Notes under the pieces: generated by a model
Told to the model about the DNA's origin: nothing
What the model saw: the letters and a program-made list of their open reading frames with translations, nothing else
Database searches by the model: none
Position numbers and translations under genes: made by a program
Part shown: piece by piece, positions 36,481-49,544 of the stretch
How the letters are laid out: each line of letters starts with the position of its first letter
Numbering within the stretch: position 1 is the stretch's first letter
Assembly (NCBI GenBank): GCA_026261815.1
Contig: JAMPIT010000484.1
Coordinates: 15,660,501-15,724,500 of the forward strand
Length of the DNA stretch: 64,000 nt
Origin: Monarcha castaneiventris obscurior
Lineage: Eukaryota; Chordata; Aves; Passeriformes; Monarchidae
Direction: 5' to 3'

Positions 36481-39400
36481 TCTCTTTTTTATCCAGAACA
36501 CATACACAGCAATTTTACTTCACAGGCTCTTGCAGTGTTTTTGTGGAAATGATTCAAACTTTCTAAATGTGACACCAAAATCTATAGTTTCGTGGGTCTG
36601 TTTATAAAACCGAGGAGAAGCTGCAGAGAGCTGCAGCCTGACACCAGAGGAAGCAGAGGGGGTTCACAAGCCACACTGAGCTGCCCACGTCTGTGAGCTG
36701 AGGGCACCTGCAGGAGGACATTGGTAGCTGAAGGAGCTTATTTGGACAATCATTTCCCACCTGCACTGACCAAAGGCTCCAGCACCACAGGAATAAAGGT
36801 TCTCTCAGCCTGAACTGCCACTTCACAAGGAGCCAACAGCAGGGAATCAATCCAGAATATTTCTGTAGGATGAAAAGGAAACAGACTCTTTTAAAACCAT
36901 TGCGTTCTCCCTCATATGTCAGAGACACTTCATCAATGTTTTGTAAAAGCACACCAAGTCATTTGGTTTGAAAAGCACCACATTAATACATTCTGGCTTT
37001 CAAACACACATTTTTCCAAAGTGATCATTTTTATGCATGCAGATACTTCGAAGGGAAAGATTAGAAGAAACAACACTTCTTATCCCTCCCCTATTTCATC
37101 TATCATCAGGATGGTGATCTTTAATACCAAATGCAACTTCCACTTCAGTCAGCACTGAGGCAAATGAGTATTATCTGCTGGGCAACTTCATTATTTCATC
37201 AGCAGCTCCTCTGTTTCATTTGGAAGCTCCTAGCCAAGGCTCTCCTTCTGCCTGGAGCCTGGTTAGTGCATTCACCCTGGCGAGACCACAGCAAGAGGCA
37301 CATGAGCAAAGGTCCTTAGAAATGGAAATTACTCGTGAGCTTTTAATGCAAATAAGAAGAGGTCAGTCAAAATAAGCACACAGAGAAAACTAATTGGAAG
37401 TGAAATATGGAGTCAAATGATAAAATATAGCTCAATTTTATACAGCTCAGTGCTCACATGCATTTACTTCTAACATCCAAGGACATGAAAACATCAGCCT
37501 AAGCAGCTGCTTTACACTTTCCTTTCTGTCTGTAGTGATACCTTTCAAGCACAAAGATCTCAGGTGGGTAACATTATTGCTTGAGTCATTTCACCATAAC
37601 TTCAAAATAGTTTCTTTAATTAACATCACACTTGTGTAGGCATCACTGACTACAGTAACCTGCTAGCCTGCAAACCTGAACTCATGTTAGAGATAAGGCT
37701 TTTGGACACAATGACAGTTTTTAAAATTTGGAAAAAACCACACAAGGGAAAAAAATACCAAAAAACCCCATCAAAAAACCTCCCCAAACATTGTGAGAAT
37801 GAGAGCAAGCAAGCCCACCCAGTGTTTTATTTCCAGTTTAGGACCCACATGGAGCACAAAGATATTTTAAATTAGGAATTTTAATAGGAGCACTTTGTTT
37901 TAAAGGTTTACAAATTTTGCAGTGAACCTTCCCAACAGACAACCTGTGTTCCTTGGATGGATGGAGGAAACTGGGGCTGCCAGCTCCTGCCCAGCCTGAA
38001 GGCACAGGGAGGTGTCCAAGCACCAAAAGCAGCACCACTGAGCTGCAGGGCTTTCACCTCCCTCCAAAGCCTGGAAGAGTAAGAGAAACAACCAGCCATA
38101 ATTATGTGAATTCTTCAGAAATTCGGGAAATTAATTCAAACCTAAACCCAAACCTCTGTTTCACAGCGGACCCACATCTACTTTAGAGCCCAACCTAAGG
38201 CATGAAATTATTTTGTACAACTGAAATGCTGTGAGGGAAGGTGCTGCCCAGGCTGCCCCTGCCCCAGTCCTGCACAATCAAAAGGAAGGACGAGACTGGA
38301 GCAATGTTGGGGCACAGAGAGGAACCACTCCTGTGCTCTGCTAATAAGTCATGAGCTGACTTTCCTGCAGGTACCCATGTAGCTGTTAAACAAAGCAAAT
38401 AAGAGCACCAGGCTGGCAGAGCTGTCCTTTGGAGAGGTCACAAAGCACTCGCCTTTCCAGCAGGTGAAAATCACAGCAGGAGAAGGGGGCTCAGCACCTG
38501 CAAAAACACCAATTGATGGTGGGGAATGTATAAGCATCTGTTTTCATGAGCCAGATAATTGGGTCCTTGGGAAGCAAACTAACAAGAGGAAGAAAATCTC
38601 TAGAATTCAGATTTTGTTTTAAGCCACTCACTTTTTGCCAGCAATCATTTTATACAAGAGCAGTGACTGAGTACAGCTGCAATTGTGGCTGTCCTGTCAA
38701 GGAACCATCTGTATTTCCTGGGTCCTGTTCCCCTCTAAGGGGCATAATTTCCCAGAGATCATGGTGGCAGAGCACTAGCACTTTTTACTGTAATCTCTTT
38801 TTTCCACCTTTTCTTTCTCCCTGCACCCACCGAAATCTGTGTGAACACCTAAAAATACATATGACTTGGCAGATCTTTGCTGGGGCTCCTCACACATCAG
38901 CAGTCTGCCTAAGGCATTGTGTCCAAAAGCTGAACATCATTATAAGTTATCCAACTAACTGGTAAAATGTTACTTCATTTTTGTTTCCATGCATTGATTT
39001 CCCCCTTGATGTGACAGCCCAATCTCCCACTCACTCACTGCCAGCCACTGTTTTCCCTTGATGCTGACACTCAGTCATTCAGTCTTTTCAATACACACCT
39101 TCCCCAGCACTAAGTGTACACTTGCTGTGGGTTTGGCATGCTGGAATTGCTCAGGAAAACTTTCTTTCTTTTGTTTAAAAAGGATCTAAAATATTTCTTC
39201 ATTGTTTAAGGAAATCATTTCCCCTTGGAGAATGCCAGTGTGCTGTCTTTTATACATGTACTGTGTATTGCAAACAAATACCTTGTATATAGTTCTATTA
39301 TAAGTACCTGACTTTTATGCTTTTTATAAATATAAAGGCAAAATCTTCTGTGACCACATGCAGCCACCATGGACCCCTGAGCACCCATCCGAAGTCTGCA

Positions 39401-39987
39401 CTCAGCTGCTTGCCCAAGTTCCAGTAAGGTGATGCCCACCTTCACCCTTGATGTGTCTAAAACTCCCCAGCAGTACAGATGTGCTTTCCTTGCCCAGCTA
39501 AAGCACCCATCCAGCTCAAGGTGTCTGTTTGTGCTGGGATTCAGTGTGGCCAATGAGGAGGCACTGAAAGCCACCTACAGGTAATTGCATCTTAAAGGAA
39601 AATCAGCATTCATAGACTGAAGATTGTGTATTTGTTTGATTTGACATCTCAATTCTTGGCAGAAAACTGGGAATGTGTAAAGCACTCATGCTTAGATTGC
39701 TAGGGCTGACTGCTCTCTGCAGTTAAAGCATCACAGGCAGGCTTTGGATGATGAGTTTTCTGTTAGAGACCAGTGCTCCTTCCTTGAGCCTTGTACCTAA
39801 ATAGAGCTTTTGAAAGGGTCTTTCTTTCTACACTCCAGCAATCCCAGCCCAGCCACTCACTGAATGTTTAAAGCTGTCCGTACTCTTTATACAAGACAAA
39901 GAGCATGGGCATCTGAAGACCAGGCTCAGCTTGGCTGCTGAGTTCAACAATCCACCACTGTGAAAGCACCAACATCACAAGCTGTCT

Positions 39988-40037
39988 TAAAAAAACCCCA
40001 AAATAAAATAAAACACAACAACATCAACAACCCCAAA
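39988..40037 (+). repeat. A-rich low-complexity tract
   Basis: AAAACCCC, AAATA and AACA units follow one another for about 50 bases. It is a decayed simple repeat, similar in type to the stretch at 51.59 kb. Confidence 0.8.
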
Positions 40038-41364
40038 CATTCTAAAGAAGGAGCAGGGGATTCCACTCCCATTGCCCTCCTTGACACACCTTAAAAAGCT
40101 GCATTTTCTCAGGATAAACACTGAGTCAGTTTCAGATTATTAACTCCTTTTTATTCCATTTTTAAAATTTCCTGTGACGTTCAGAAATCTTCCTCAAGGA
40201 CATAAGCAAACTGATCTTTTTCTTATAATACCTACTTTAGGTGAGTTCTGATCACTCTCTGCTCCTTAAGGGGCACTTGCCACATCCCAGGGGTAACTCC
40301 TACACATCCTCTTCAAAACAGTGAAAGAAAAGCCAATTCAGGTATGGCTGGGCTGGTTTCTAATCATAGTAAGTGTGATTAGAAGCAATGGTTTCAGTAA
40401 CTGCCAGATCTGGAGAGAACCTTAATGGAAGTTGACTACAAAACATATCTTCATTAAACAATGATCTGACCCCACAACAGCACTTTTCAACATTTCTCTC
40501 TGCCACCACTGTCAAAATTTTAGGTTGCTTCTTGACAAATATGGATGAATGTCTAAAAATTTTCCTTAATGGCTTGGGGTTTGTTGGGTTATGGTTCTGG
40601 AATCACTTAGCACTTAAAAAGCACTTGGTTAGAATTAAAAAAACGAGGCAAATTTCCCTGGTACAAACCTTTAGGAATTTTTACCAAGAGGGTGCTATAT
40701 ATTAGCCTGAATTTTGTGTGTGTGACTGTGGGAGTATTGCATCACCCCTCCTATTTGCATTTCCCAACTCTGATCCGTGCTCAGTATCACTCTGTAGCTG
40801 CAGCTTGTTAAGAGGAAATGGCAACTGTCAGGAAACAGCAGAAAATCCCAGTGCAATCACAGTAACCCACTGCTGTTGCCTTTTCCTTACACAAAACCCA
40901 GCGAGGATGGGCACTGGGGTCAGGCTGCCAGGACAGCCCTCTGAGAGGCCTTGCAGCCTGGACCTGGTATTTACTTTAATCCAATATAGCCCCAGTTATG
41001 GGGGACTTGGCATGTTAGAAAAATCCCAGGTTTTATAAGATTTTTTACAAGGATGTGCTTTACTGTACAGAGACAGAGGGTGAACAAGAGTTCCTGTCAC
41101 TGCTGCTGGCAACCCAGTCCAGCAAAGGATGTGTTTGACAGCAGAAGAGATTTCTGCAGTGGCCCTTTCAGCCTAAGGAAAATTATATTGAAGTCTAAAC
41201 CAAAAGACTGAAGGTCAGATTGCAAAAGAGCTGGTATTCCTAATTGTAAACAGATTTTGGAAGAGCTCCATCTATATGGGCTGACTACTTCTCAGTTTCT
41301 GACCACAAAACCAAACATTAAACTTTTTTTAAAACCTCTGATGCCTCGAGCCATGCTACAGCCT

Positions 41365-41387
41365 ATATTAAAAAATCTTTTTAATAT
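41365..41387. repeat. AT-only inverted repeat, 10-bp arms
   Basis: ATATTAAAAA at 41365-41374 pairs exactly with TTTTTAATAT at 41378-41387 across a 3-nt loop. Low sequence complexity makes chance plausible. Confidence 0.85.
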
Positions 41388-44167
41388 TCCAAGGTTTTCT
41401 CAGTGCCAAGCTATTAAATGTGTAGACTGATTTCCTCAGAGCAAAATCCTTCCCCAAAAACCTGGGCAGAATGTCAGTCAAAATAGTTAATTACTAACCC
41501 AAAAAAATCCCAGTAATTGACTGCATGGATTTTAATTGTATGAGATAGCGTTATCCTTGTGAGAACTCTCCAAGCTGAGGCTGGAGAACAATGGTTCCCT
41601 GAACACAAAAGCAGTTCCCAAATCACAGCAGAGATGGTAAGGCTGAATTTGACCTCACTTGCTCCAATAAAAATTCAGGTTATGTCCATTAAAATGAGCA
41701 AGGAAGAGGTAACAAAAGGGGTGACAATGAGAAGAGAAGGGTCTTTTTGAGAGGAATTTGCAAAAAGCTACAGCTAAAACTACCTTGGGCCTTTCATCAG
41801 CAGTGCTCTCTAGGAGGTAAACAGTTTAACAGACTGCTAGCTACAAAAAGTTACTACAAAAGCACCTCAAAAGTGGTTATTAGACAGATTTCTTGCATAT
41901 TCTTTCTTCCCTGCCCAGCAGTAATTGGTCTCAAACAGGGAAAAGTGACAATGCAAGACCTCCACCCCGGGTGCCAGGTATTCCCACAAAGACCCGCAGT
42001 GCCCATTGTCAACATTTTGTCTCAAGTTTCATGCCTGCATTTTTTTTCTAGAGGCCCTGCATTTATATAAGAATCACCAGGAGAGTGTTTTAAAACTATT
42101 ATTAAGGCTCAGAGTTGTGGGGGAAAGCTCTGAAGTGCAACAAAGAATAAAAACTGCATTGCCAATGCTCAAAGCCCAAAGATGACTTAAAAGGCCCCAC
42201 CAGCTCCTTGCTGTGCATCCCATTCAGTGCCACCTCCTTTTTCTCACAGACATTGTTTTAGAAGGGTTTAAAGGTTACTGGGTTTGCCTGGATGTCCATA
42301 AAGCAAGCTCAGGTGCCCCTCAAAAGGTGCCTGTGGGGACCTTACCCAGAGGCTGGACAAGCTGAACCAGCAATTAGTAGAAGCAGCATAATATCTAGAT
42401 TTTTGCTAGCCCCAGCAACATGAAACTTCAAAAGTGAGAGGTTGTTTATCCCTTCTTGGTTATGCTCTTTGTTTCAGCGTGGGGTTTGATTGTTTCCTTA
42501 ACCATTTGGCACACATCCACGAGTTAAAAGTAGCAAACAATGTGTCCATCCTTCCTGGCAAAAACTGCACATACAGAACCTTTGAATTCCATGCAGTGAT
42601 AGGCCAAATCTACACCCTGTTCTGTGCTGGACTATGACTAATTTGGCCTGATTTGGTTTTTTTTTCCTTTTATTGCAAACAAACCACTAAAACACACCCA
42701 TATTTTACTACATAGGTGGCCCTTCTCTCAGTACAGCACACCCCAAACCCACAGATAAAAGGCTCAATAGATACTTACAGTGTTGCCTCCACTGAGTGAA
42801 AAGCTAAATGACTAAAAAATAAACAATTATCAGTGCTGATATGACTGATGTAGAGATGTTCTCTGCACTGGACAGTTTCTACATCTGGAAGCTCACAGTA
42901 ATAAAATTTATACCTGTGCTACATGTCAGCAGCAACTGAAATGACATGAGGCTAACAAGTGGCAGGTTTGACTGCGGCTCAGTTACTTCATTAAATCAGC
43001 TGCTAATTTAAACTGAAAGGAGAATCCATTCTTTTGGCTGCCCACCAGAAGTGCTTCCCACAAAAGGGAAGAAGCAGCAGCTCTGCTCGTCAGTTCAAGA
43101 GTTCATTTGAATGATGCACAGGAGAACACTAACACAAGGAAATGCAAAGGAAACCCTGTTTGTAGCTGGTTCCACGATGGGATTCCATTAGGAAAAGACT
43201 GACATGACTATTTTAAACTAAGAAAATTTCAAGCAGAAGCAGAACATCTTGAACAGATCACTTGAAATTTTGTCCACACCTCTTCTGGCTCATGCTGCCA
43301 TCCTGGTGGATTTGCAGTCCTGTACTTCATGTCACTATTCTCCTTTATGACCAAGCTATGTATTTTAGGTAGTAAAACAAGTAATAGTTCCCCTCTGTTG
43401 GCCACTGCAGAGTATTTAGAGAGCTCTATTTAACAGTTTACCACAGGATGCACATTTTGGGCATGGACACTTGCTCAGGCAAGAGACTGAAGGCAGAGAC
43501 ATGCCCCACTGATGTCTCAGGATGTTCCCTTCTGCTTTGCCAGCATATCCAAATAAAAGGTTTTCATGTTTTTGATGGAAACATAAAAAGGATAAGAAAA
43601 AACCCCAAATGAAATCCCACTGAAACATGCAGGAAAGGAGACTTTTTGACCAGAAGATTTCAAACCACCAGTATCTACCACAAACCCCCCTCACATATAC
43701 ACAGAGGCTCTAAAGTGGAGGCAGAGACGTCATGGAGACCAAGCAGGATTTGTTTCCCCAATTCATCTGACACATGCAGCAAAGGAGCAGAGATCCCATG
43801 GAGGAAACAGCAGAGATTGCAGAACAGGGCTACCAGAGGATGATCTCCATGTGCCAGCTCGGTGCAGTTCAGCAAAGAAGACACAGCTTTTCACAGAACT
43901 GCTCATACACACAACTACACTCAGCTAAATTTAAGCACACATGAACAGCAGTTGAGTGCTCCAACCCTTCTCAAGCTGGACAGAGATTGCAGGAGAAAGA
44001 GTGAGTGACTCAATTACCCAAAGGCAGTTCTTGGCAGGGCTGAGCTTCCCATCAGAGGGATTAGACAGGCGGGAGAAAAGCAGTGTAGCAAAGAAAAACA
44101 AAATGAAAGGAAACGGAGATGAAACAAGATTCTCCTATTGATTTGCACTGAAAGATGAATTACTTAC

Positions 44168-44214
44168 TTATCACTGCAGTTGTAAATGAAAGCTGTGCCA
44201 AAAGGCTGTAGCTT
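44168..44214 (-). other. Candidate 47-nt exon, unidentified
   Basis: On the minus strand there is an excellent acceptor (TTTAATTTGGTTTCCTCTAG) and a donor matching the intronic consensus (GATAA followed by GTAAGT). Two frames are open; the one starting at the first base reads KLQPFGTAFIYNCSD. The intron signals are among the best in the window, but the interval is very short and the exonic end of the donor is not ideal. Unidentified. Confidence 0.13.
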
Positions 44215-45549
44215 CTAGAGGAAACCAAATTAAATATATTTTCTTCTTTCCTTTATGTGGAGAATGTGCATCACTTCAGAAAGTTACTGAGGCAAGAGCT
44301 GAAAAACAAATAAAACAAAATAACTGTGTCCTGCACAGGACACATCTGAGTGTATGAATACATTACACACTGAATACACCTGAGAGTGCATGACTCCAGC
44401 AGACCTACAGGCAGAGCTGTGCACTGCTCACACCTCAGGGCACAGCAGTATTTCCACACACAAGCAGGATTGCCAACAAAAACCAGCCAAGTTGGCACCT
44501 CAAGGTCCAGACTGGCAGGTGCTGAACCTCCTCCTTGCACAGAACACCTGCCCTGGGACGCTGCCAGTCTGACACCCAGATGGGATCCAAGGGTGCAAGA
44601 TCCTAACCTTGACCTCTGAAATCACGGGCAGGCTCCTCTGTGGGTTACAAGAGGAAAGATCACAAGGGGAACAACTGCAGCATTCACTGGGGCCAGTGCC
44701 AGGGGAGGATTCCCACCTCTCCCCCTCAGCCTGCTGCTCACTCCAGCACTGCTGCTCTGCTCTGGCATTGCTCCTGCAGGACTTCTCATAAGTGAAGCCA
44801 CACCTGTTAGTGATCCTGACTCATAAAACACATTGTACCCTCACAAATGACCTGAAACTAAGTTGGCTTTGGTGCCCAGGAGCCTTCCTGTGGCTGAGAG
44901 AGAAAGCCCAGCTGATGTGGAATGCAGGAGTCCCCTCTCCAAGAGAAAAGAAGTTTCTAACCCAGAACTGCAAGATAATGGACTTCAAAGCTGTGGGGTT
45001 TATGCATGGAAAACCTGTCACTGGTGCAGGACTGAAACCTGCTTATCTTGGCCTTTCACATGGTGTAATTTGACAGGGCACGTAGCACATCTAAAGGGAA
45101 GGAGATGGAAATGCATCTAACTGTACTGAATTTATTTACTTATTTATTTTTAAATAGTGACAGGACTTACTCTCTTCAGCTCGTGAGCAGCCCCTGTAGA
45201 AGTGGATTAGTACAAGGGGCACAGCAGGTGGTAGAAAGTAAAAGCCTTTACGAGGTTTGCCCACACTGGTCAGAAATGTATTTGTAAGTTGAAGAAATCA
45301 TTGTACTCCTGAGAGTCCTTGAGCAGGAAATGAGTTTATCATTTGCTAGCAAATGATTTTGACCTTTCTGGCAAAGGTTAGAGGACAAAGATATATTAAC
45401 TGGAGTAATTTAAGTCAAGTGTAAAGTAACTAAGAGTTACATGGCCTTGGGGAAGAGTCTGGAGTCTTAGCTGCTGGAGATGTTTCAGCATTTGATGAAG
45501 TTTACTATTTTAAGAACAAAATTATCATCATAAATTTCTGGGGTCTTAC

Positions 45550-45604
45550 CTGGATGGGACTGTGACAGTTTAAATCTCTGAATACAGTTTATTGCCCACT
45601 TCAT
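45550..45604 (-). other. Candidate 55-nt exon, unidentified
   Basis: On the minus strand the donor is a consensus match (ATCCAG followed by GTAAGA). Two AG acceptors are possible, at 45604 and at about 45577; the inner one follows AACTGTATTCAG. The open frame reads MKWAINCIQRFKLSQSHP. The acceptors are only moderate, and no family is recognised. Confidence 0.1.
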
Positions 45605-47574
45605 CTGTCACTTGAGACCCATAGCACAACACTGTGCCAGGCTGCCAGGGTTGTGCTGGCAGCTCTAACGAGGGTCATCTTTGAGATCACAAACCAGCAC
45701 TTGCACTCCACTGTTGAGATGAGAACTCAGGTCCTCAGATGGCTGCATGAAGAGTGCCAGACAGAAATATTTTAACAGATTCCTCAGTTTCCCCTTGTAA
45801 TCTAAGACTTGTTACAACAACCAGGAGCTCCTACAATGGCCTGCTGCCACCTGCATGTCCCACTGCACAAGCAGCACATGAGCAACAGCAAGGTTTTCTC
45901 AAAAAAAAGGTTTTTTTAACACCCTCCCCACAAAAAAGCCTCACTAAAAACCTTTCCCAAGATTTAAGCTCCTCACTTTTCTCTGTTTCCTTCTGCTCCC
46001 ACAATTCTAGGTGCAATAGGAAACATATGCAACTGGATTTCTACCTGGCTTCTCCAATGGATAAGGTCTGGATAGATTAGAAGCTATTATTACCCAAAAT
46101 GATCAAATATGGGCTTCCTAAAAATGTTTTTCTAGGATATAAGACTACTTCCATTGAAACACACTTTACTATAATACCCAAGATAAGAGCTTGTTGAAGC
46201 AATACCTAAATTAAGATCTAAGTTCATCACCTTAAACAGTGTATCATTGCTTTTTCAAAATCTCAAATGGAAACAAAAATCCCTGTTGTGCTCAGATGCC
46301 TTGAACTTTGCTAATTCTTCGTGTGCTACCCAGATTATTGCTCCTGATGTCAGATGAACGTGTGTGGTTCTCTGCTCTCCCTCTGCAACATAATGAGAAC
46401 CAGCTTATCTCATATCAGCTTCTAGAAGAGCTCAGCTATCTGAGATTACCCACAATATGCTCTATTTTCTGAGCTAAATTAATATTTAGGGGAAAAAAAT
46501 AACATGAGAGATGCAAATTACTGAAAAACAACCAGTTGGGAAGTTAGGCCAGGATAAAACACTGATCTTTGAAGGCAGTGCAGAGAACAGCTCAATGTTC
46601 AGTCCTGCTAACACAGTTTCAGAGGGTTATCTAGAAGTAGGAAAGGCAGAAATAGAAGCTTGGGAACATGATGAGTCAACTCTTACCCAAAATACCGGCT
46701 AGCCAAGCCAGGGACTGACATTTCTTCCTAATGCTGAGAAAAGGCATCCCAGGGAAGGAGGTTATGTGGTGATATTTGAAAAGGGGCCTGAGTTCTGCCA
46801 TATTTTGCAGCTAAATGATTTTATTTTCAGGCTAAACTCCCAGCCTTGTACCCAACATAATGAGGACATTTACATAGAATATGGAAAATCCATCAGTTCT
46901 CTATTTCACAGCAGGGATTTAAACCAAGTCTTCCCTTTTCCAGGAAGGGCTTTCCCATGGAACAGGAGCATGTCCTGAGGCTGTGCAAGCCACCAAGCAC
47001 ATCCTCTTGGTGAGCATGGAATGCCTCTAGAGAAGCCCCAAAAATTGACTTCTTCACCACTCTGCAGCCCAGGGAAGCAGGAAAGCAAACTCCAGGGCCT
47101 CTCTTCCAAGCTTCTGTGCCTGGAGCTCATCCAGTTTGTAACACAGACCAACAGTGGCTGAGCTGGCAGGGGAAGGAAAGTCTCCCTGGCCTGATTAGAG
47201 CATCTACTTAACAGGCAGGACACCGAGGTGTTGGTTCTGCTTCATGAATATTCAAGTTCTTTAGACAAACGGAAAGGGCACTGAACAAACTGAAAGGCTG
47301 AGAACACCCCTGCAGCCCCTGCCCACGGTGGTTTGAGCATTGGCTGCTGAGGTGCTTTGGGGAAGGATTTTGTCCTACCCTACCCAGCAAAGGCCATCAC
47401 TCCGAAGTGCACAGTCTGAGGAGAACCTTCCCTGCCTCCCATCTCTCTCCCTCACACTTCTGTATAAATCCAGCTCTTTATTTCCTTTGCTACTCTGATG
47501 CTCAAGATATGTTTAAAAATGGGAATGACTTCTTTCCAGACTACATCAAGGATTTGATCCAAATTAATTTGGGC

Positions 47575-47590
47575 TTTTTTTTTTTTTTTT
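47575..47590 (+). repeat. Poly-T run (16 nt)
   Basis: Sixteen consecutive T bases. Read on the minus strand this could be the remains of a poly-A tail, but no retrocopy body is recognised at lower coordinates. Confidence 0.9.
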
Positions 47591-48310
47591 AATGAAAAGA
47601 AGTATTTGTTAAAATCCCAACAAAACTGAATTTTTCTTTCCTGCTATAAAAAAGATTCGTACAACAATAACTCAGACTTCCTGAGACTACAGACAAAAAG
47701 GAGAAAAAGAAAAATGCTTTAATAACAGTAACAATATTTACAGTTTAAAACTACTTTTTGATCTCGGTGTTATTAATGTTTTGTCTCAGAGAGTGAAACT
47801 GTTGCACCATCCAGTAACTCACACTGAGGCCCACAGCAGAACACAACCATGACTCAAATGCTGTAGATCATGCTGCCCTTAACATCTTTTGTCAGTGCTC
47901 CAACAATTTTCTGTAGTCAAACATGAGATGAAGCACAAACCACGTTTCATAAGATACTATCATCACTATCATCACTCTTTTGACAGCTCACAGATTGAAA
48001 CTCCCTGTTTTTTTCTATAACAAAGCAACTGTTCCTCAGAACCACATGTTATATCACAGTTCTAATCTAAAGAAAATTCCAGTTTGCATTCAATGAAAGA
48101 CCAAGTGGGAAAAGGAAGAGTTTTCAAGAACTGCATCAAGATCTTGCCAGACATTTCTCTGTTCTGGGCTAATGCAGCATTTTCTGGCGGTTCCTACCAG
48201 TGGTTCCTCTATTAATCTGAAAATTCAAGACAGGCGTGTATTGAAAGTTTGGGTACCGATGTTACCAAGGCCCCAGTTTTCACTTTTTGGAAAGTATCAT
48301 GAATGTGGGG

Positions 48311-48324
48311 AAAAAAAAAAAAAA
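48311..48324 (+). repeat. Poly-A run (14 nt)
   Basis: Fourteen consecutive A bases. No associated element is recognised. Confidence 0.9.
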
Positions 48325-48474
48325 GCCATCACAAGTAGCATCTTTTCCCTGTGATCTCTGCAGCAGCTACAACAATCCCGTCCACCCCAACAGCTGCCTC
48401 CAATGGCTTCCACCTTCTCCCAGAAATCATGAGCCTCTTGCAAATATCTAGAATTTAGAATATATTTCTGAATT

Positions 48475-48735
48475 TTAGAATAGTGTGGGCTGGAAAGGAC
48501 CTTAATGACCATCCTGACCATCCCACCATGGGCAGGGACACTTTCCACTATCCCAGGCTTCTCCAAGCCCCGTCCAGCCTGGCCTGGAACACTCCCAGGG
48601 ATGGGGCAGCCACAGCTTCTCTGGGCACCCTGTGCCAGGGCCTCCCCACCCTCACAGTAAAAAATTTCTTCCCAATATCCAATCTAAACCTGCTCTCTTT
48701 CAGTTTGAAGCCATTCCCTTTATCCTGCCCCAAGG
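48475..48735 (-). mobile_element. CR1 LINE 3'-end fragment (about 260 bp)
   Basis: This is a CR1 3' end in reverse orientation. Hallmark blocks in order are 'gggctggaaaggacctt', 'accatgggcagggaca', 'aacactcccagggatggggc', 'cacagcttctctgggcaccc', 'ccctcacagtaaaaaatttc' and 'tctttcagtttgaagcc'. The extreme 3' motif is degraded ('tagaatagtg'). No reverse-transcriptase domain remains. It is moderately diverged, and similarity fades near 48735. Confidence 0.95.
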
Positions 48736-49138
48736 AAGGGCTTTAGAGCGATGAGCGGCTCCCTCATCACAGAGAAGGACTAAAGACAGAGACTGAGATC
48801 TCTGTTTTAAAGACAGAGGGAAGTCTGGAGGCAGGTCGTTCAGCCCCAGCGCAGATCATCACAAACCAACCTGCCAGGAATTAAAAATCCATGTCCCAGT
48901 TGGGAACATACCTTCTTTCCCTCCAAAGCTGCAGTCCCTTGCTGGCTACCCTTCACTTCCAAACAGCCATCGGGATGCAAACTCAGGATTCCCTTCCTGG
49001 CTTGGTCATAAGGACCCCGACACTCGCTGACAATTCCCGCAGGAATTCTCACAATCCGAAGGAGCTGAGCTGCCCTCTCCTGGGAGCAGTGGAGGCAGCA
49101 GGGCAGCCTCCCACAGCCCAACTCATCATTAGCGGGTG

Positions 49139-49224
49139 GGGAAAGCTGGTGGAATGGGAAATTAATGCATCGGGCAGCGTCCTCCAGACGGACTGCCCGG
49201 CTTTCCCATTTACTAAATGGGAAA
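49139..49224. repeat. Nested inverted repeats (stem-loop cluster)
   Basis: Three pairings overlap here. GGGAAAGC (49139-49146) pairs with GCTTTCCC (49200-49207). Inside it, CGGGCA plus GTCC (49171-49176 and 49179-49182) pairs with GGACTGCCCG (49190-49199), with a 2-nt bulge. At the right edge, TTTCCCATTTA (49202-49212) and TAAATGGGAAA (49214-49224) form a perfect 11-bp palindrome around one C. The first and third are mutually exclusive, as in alternative folds. The patch is CpG-rich for this window. Confidence 0.7.
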
Positions 49225-49526
49225 ACTACTAATTCCCACTAAAACTGGAGTATGGGGTTAGGATTCAGCTTCAGCAGCATTTCTTCCACAGGCTCCAGAA
49301 AGAGGTCATTTTGCATCAATTTCTTCCCAGGTTTTCCACATAGGAACCTACATGGATTGTTAGGTTAAATCAATAGGGCAAAGATGAAGTGAATGCTGTG
49401 TCAGAACAAGAGCTTGCAGAGGAGTTTACCGGGACTGGCAAAACACAACCTGAACAGGTACCTGGTGCTACTCATGGCAGAAGTGTGTTTGCACTTAGGA
49501 TTTCCCCAAATCTCCTGTTAATTTAT

Positions 49527-49544
49527 GAAAAAGAAAAAGAAAAA
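49527..49544 (+). repeat. GAAAAA hexamer, three copies
   Basis: Three exact GAAAAA units occur in tandem. Confidence 0.9.

Larger units (their letters stand above)
36481..48474. other. Unique non-coding sequence
   Basis: No gene or large transposon is recognised. The part at about 39.0-39.35 kb has a 3'-UTR-like look on the plus strand (TTTTATAC, TGTATATA and TATAAATATAAA stretches) but lacks a canonical AATAAA and an identifiable coding exon upstream. Minus-strand splice-bounded open intervals are present at 42779-42811, 44168-44214 and 45550-45604. A 10-bp inverted repeat lies at 41365-41387. An A-rich stretch is at 39988-40037 and a T16 run at 47575-47590. Confidence 0.65.

Noticed and set aside
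36230..38400. Internal retroviral genes or a second LTR near the solo LTR
   Set aside because: No reverse-transcriptase, protease or envelope-like frames and no second copy of the LTR were seen on either side.
40187..40240. Plus-strand interval ending in TTTAG before GTGAGT
   Set aside because: Open in one frame but only about 55 nt, with no partner exons. I used it as an indication that such intervals arise on either strand by chance.
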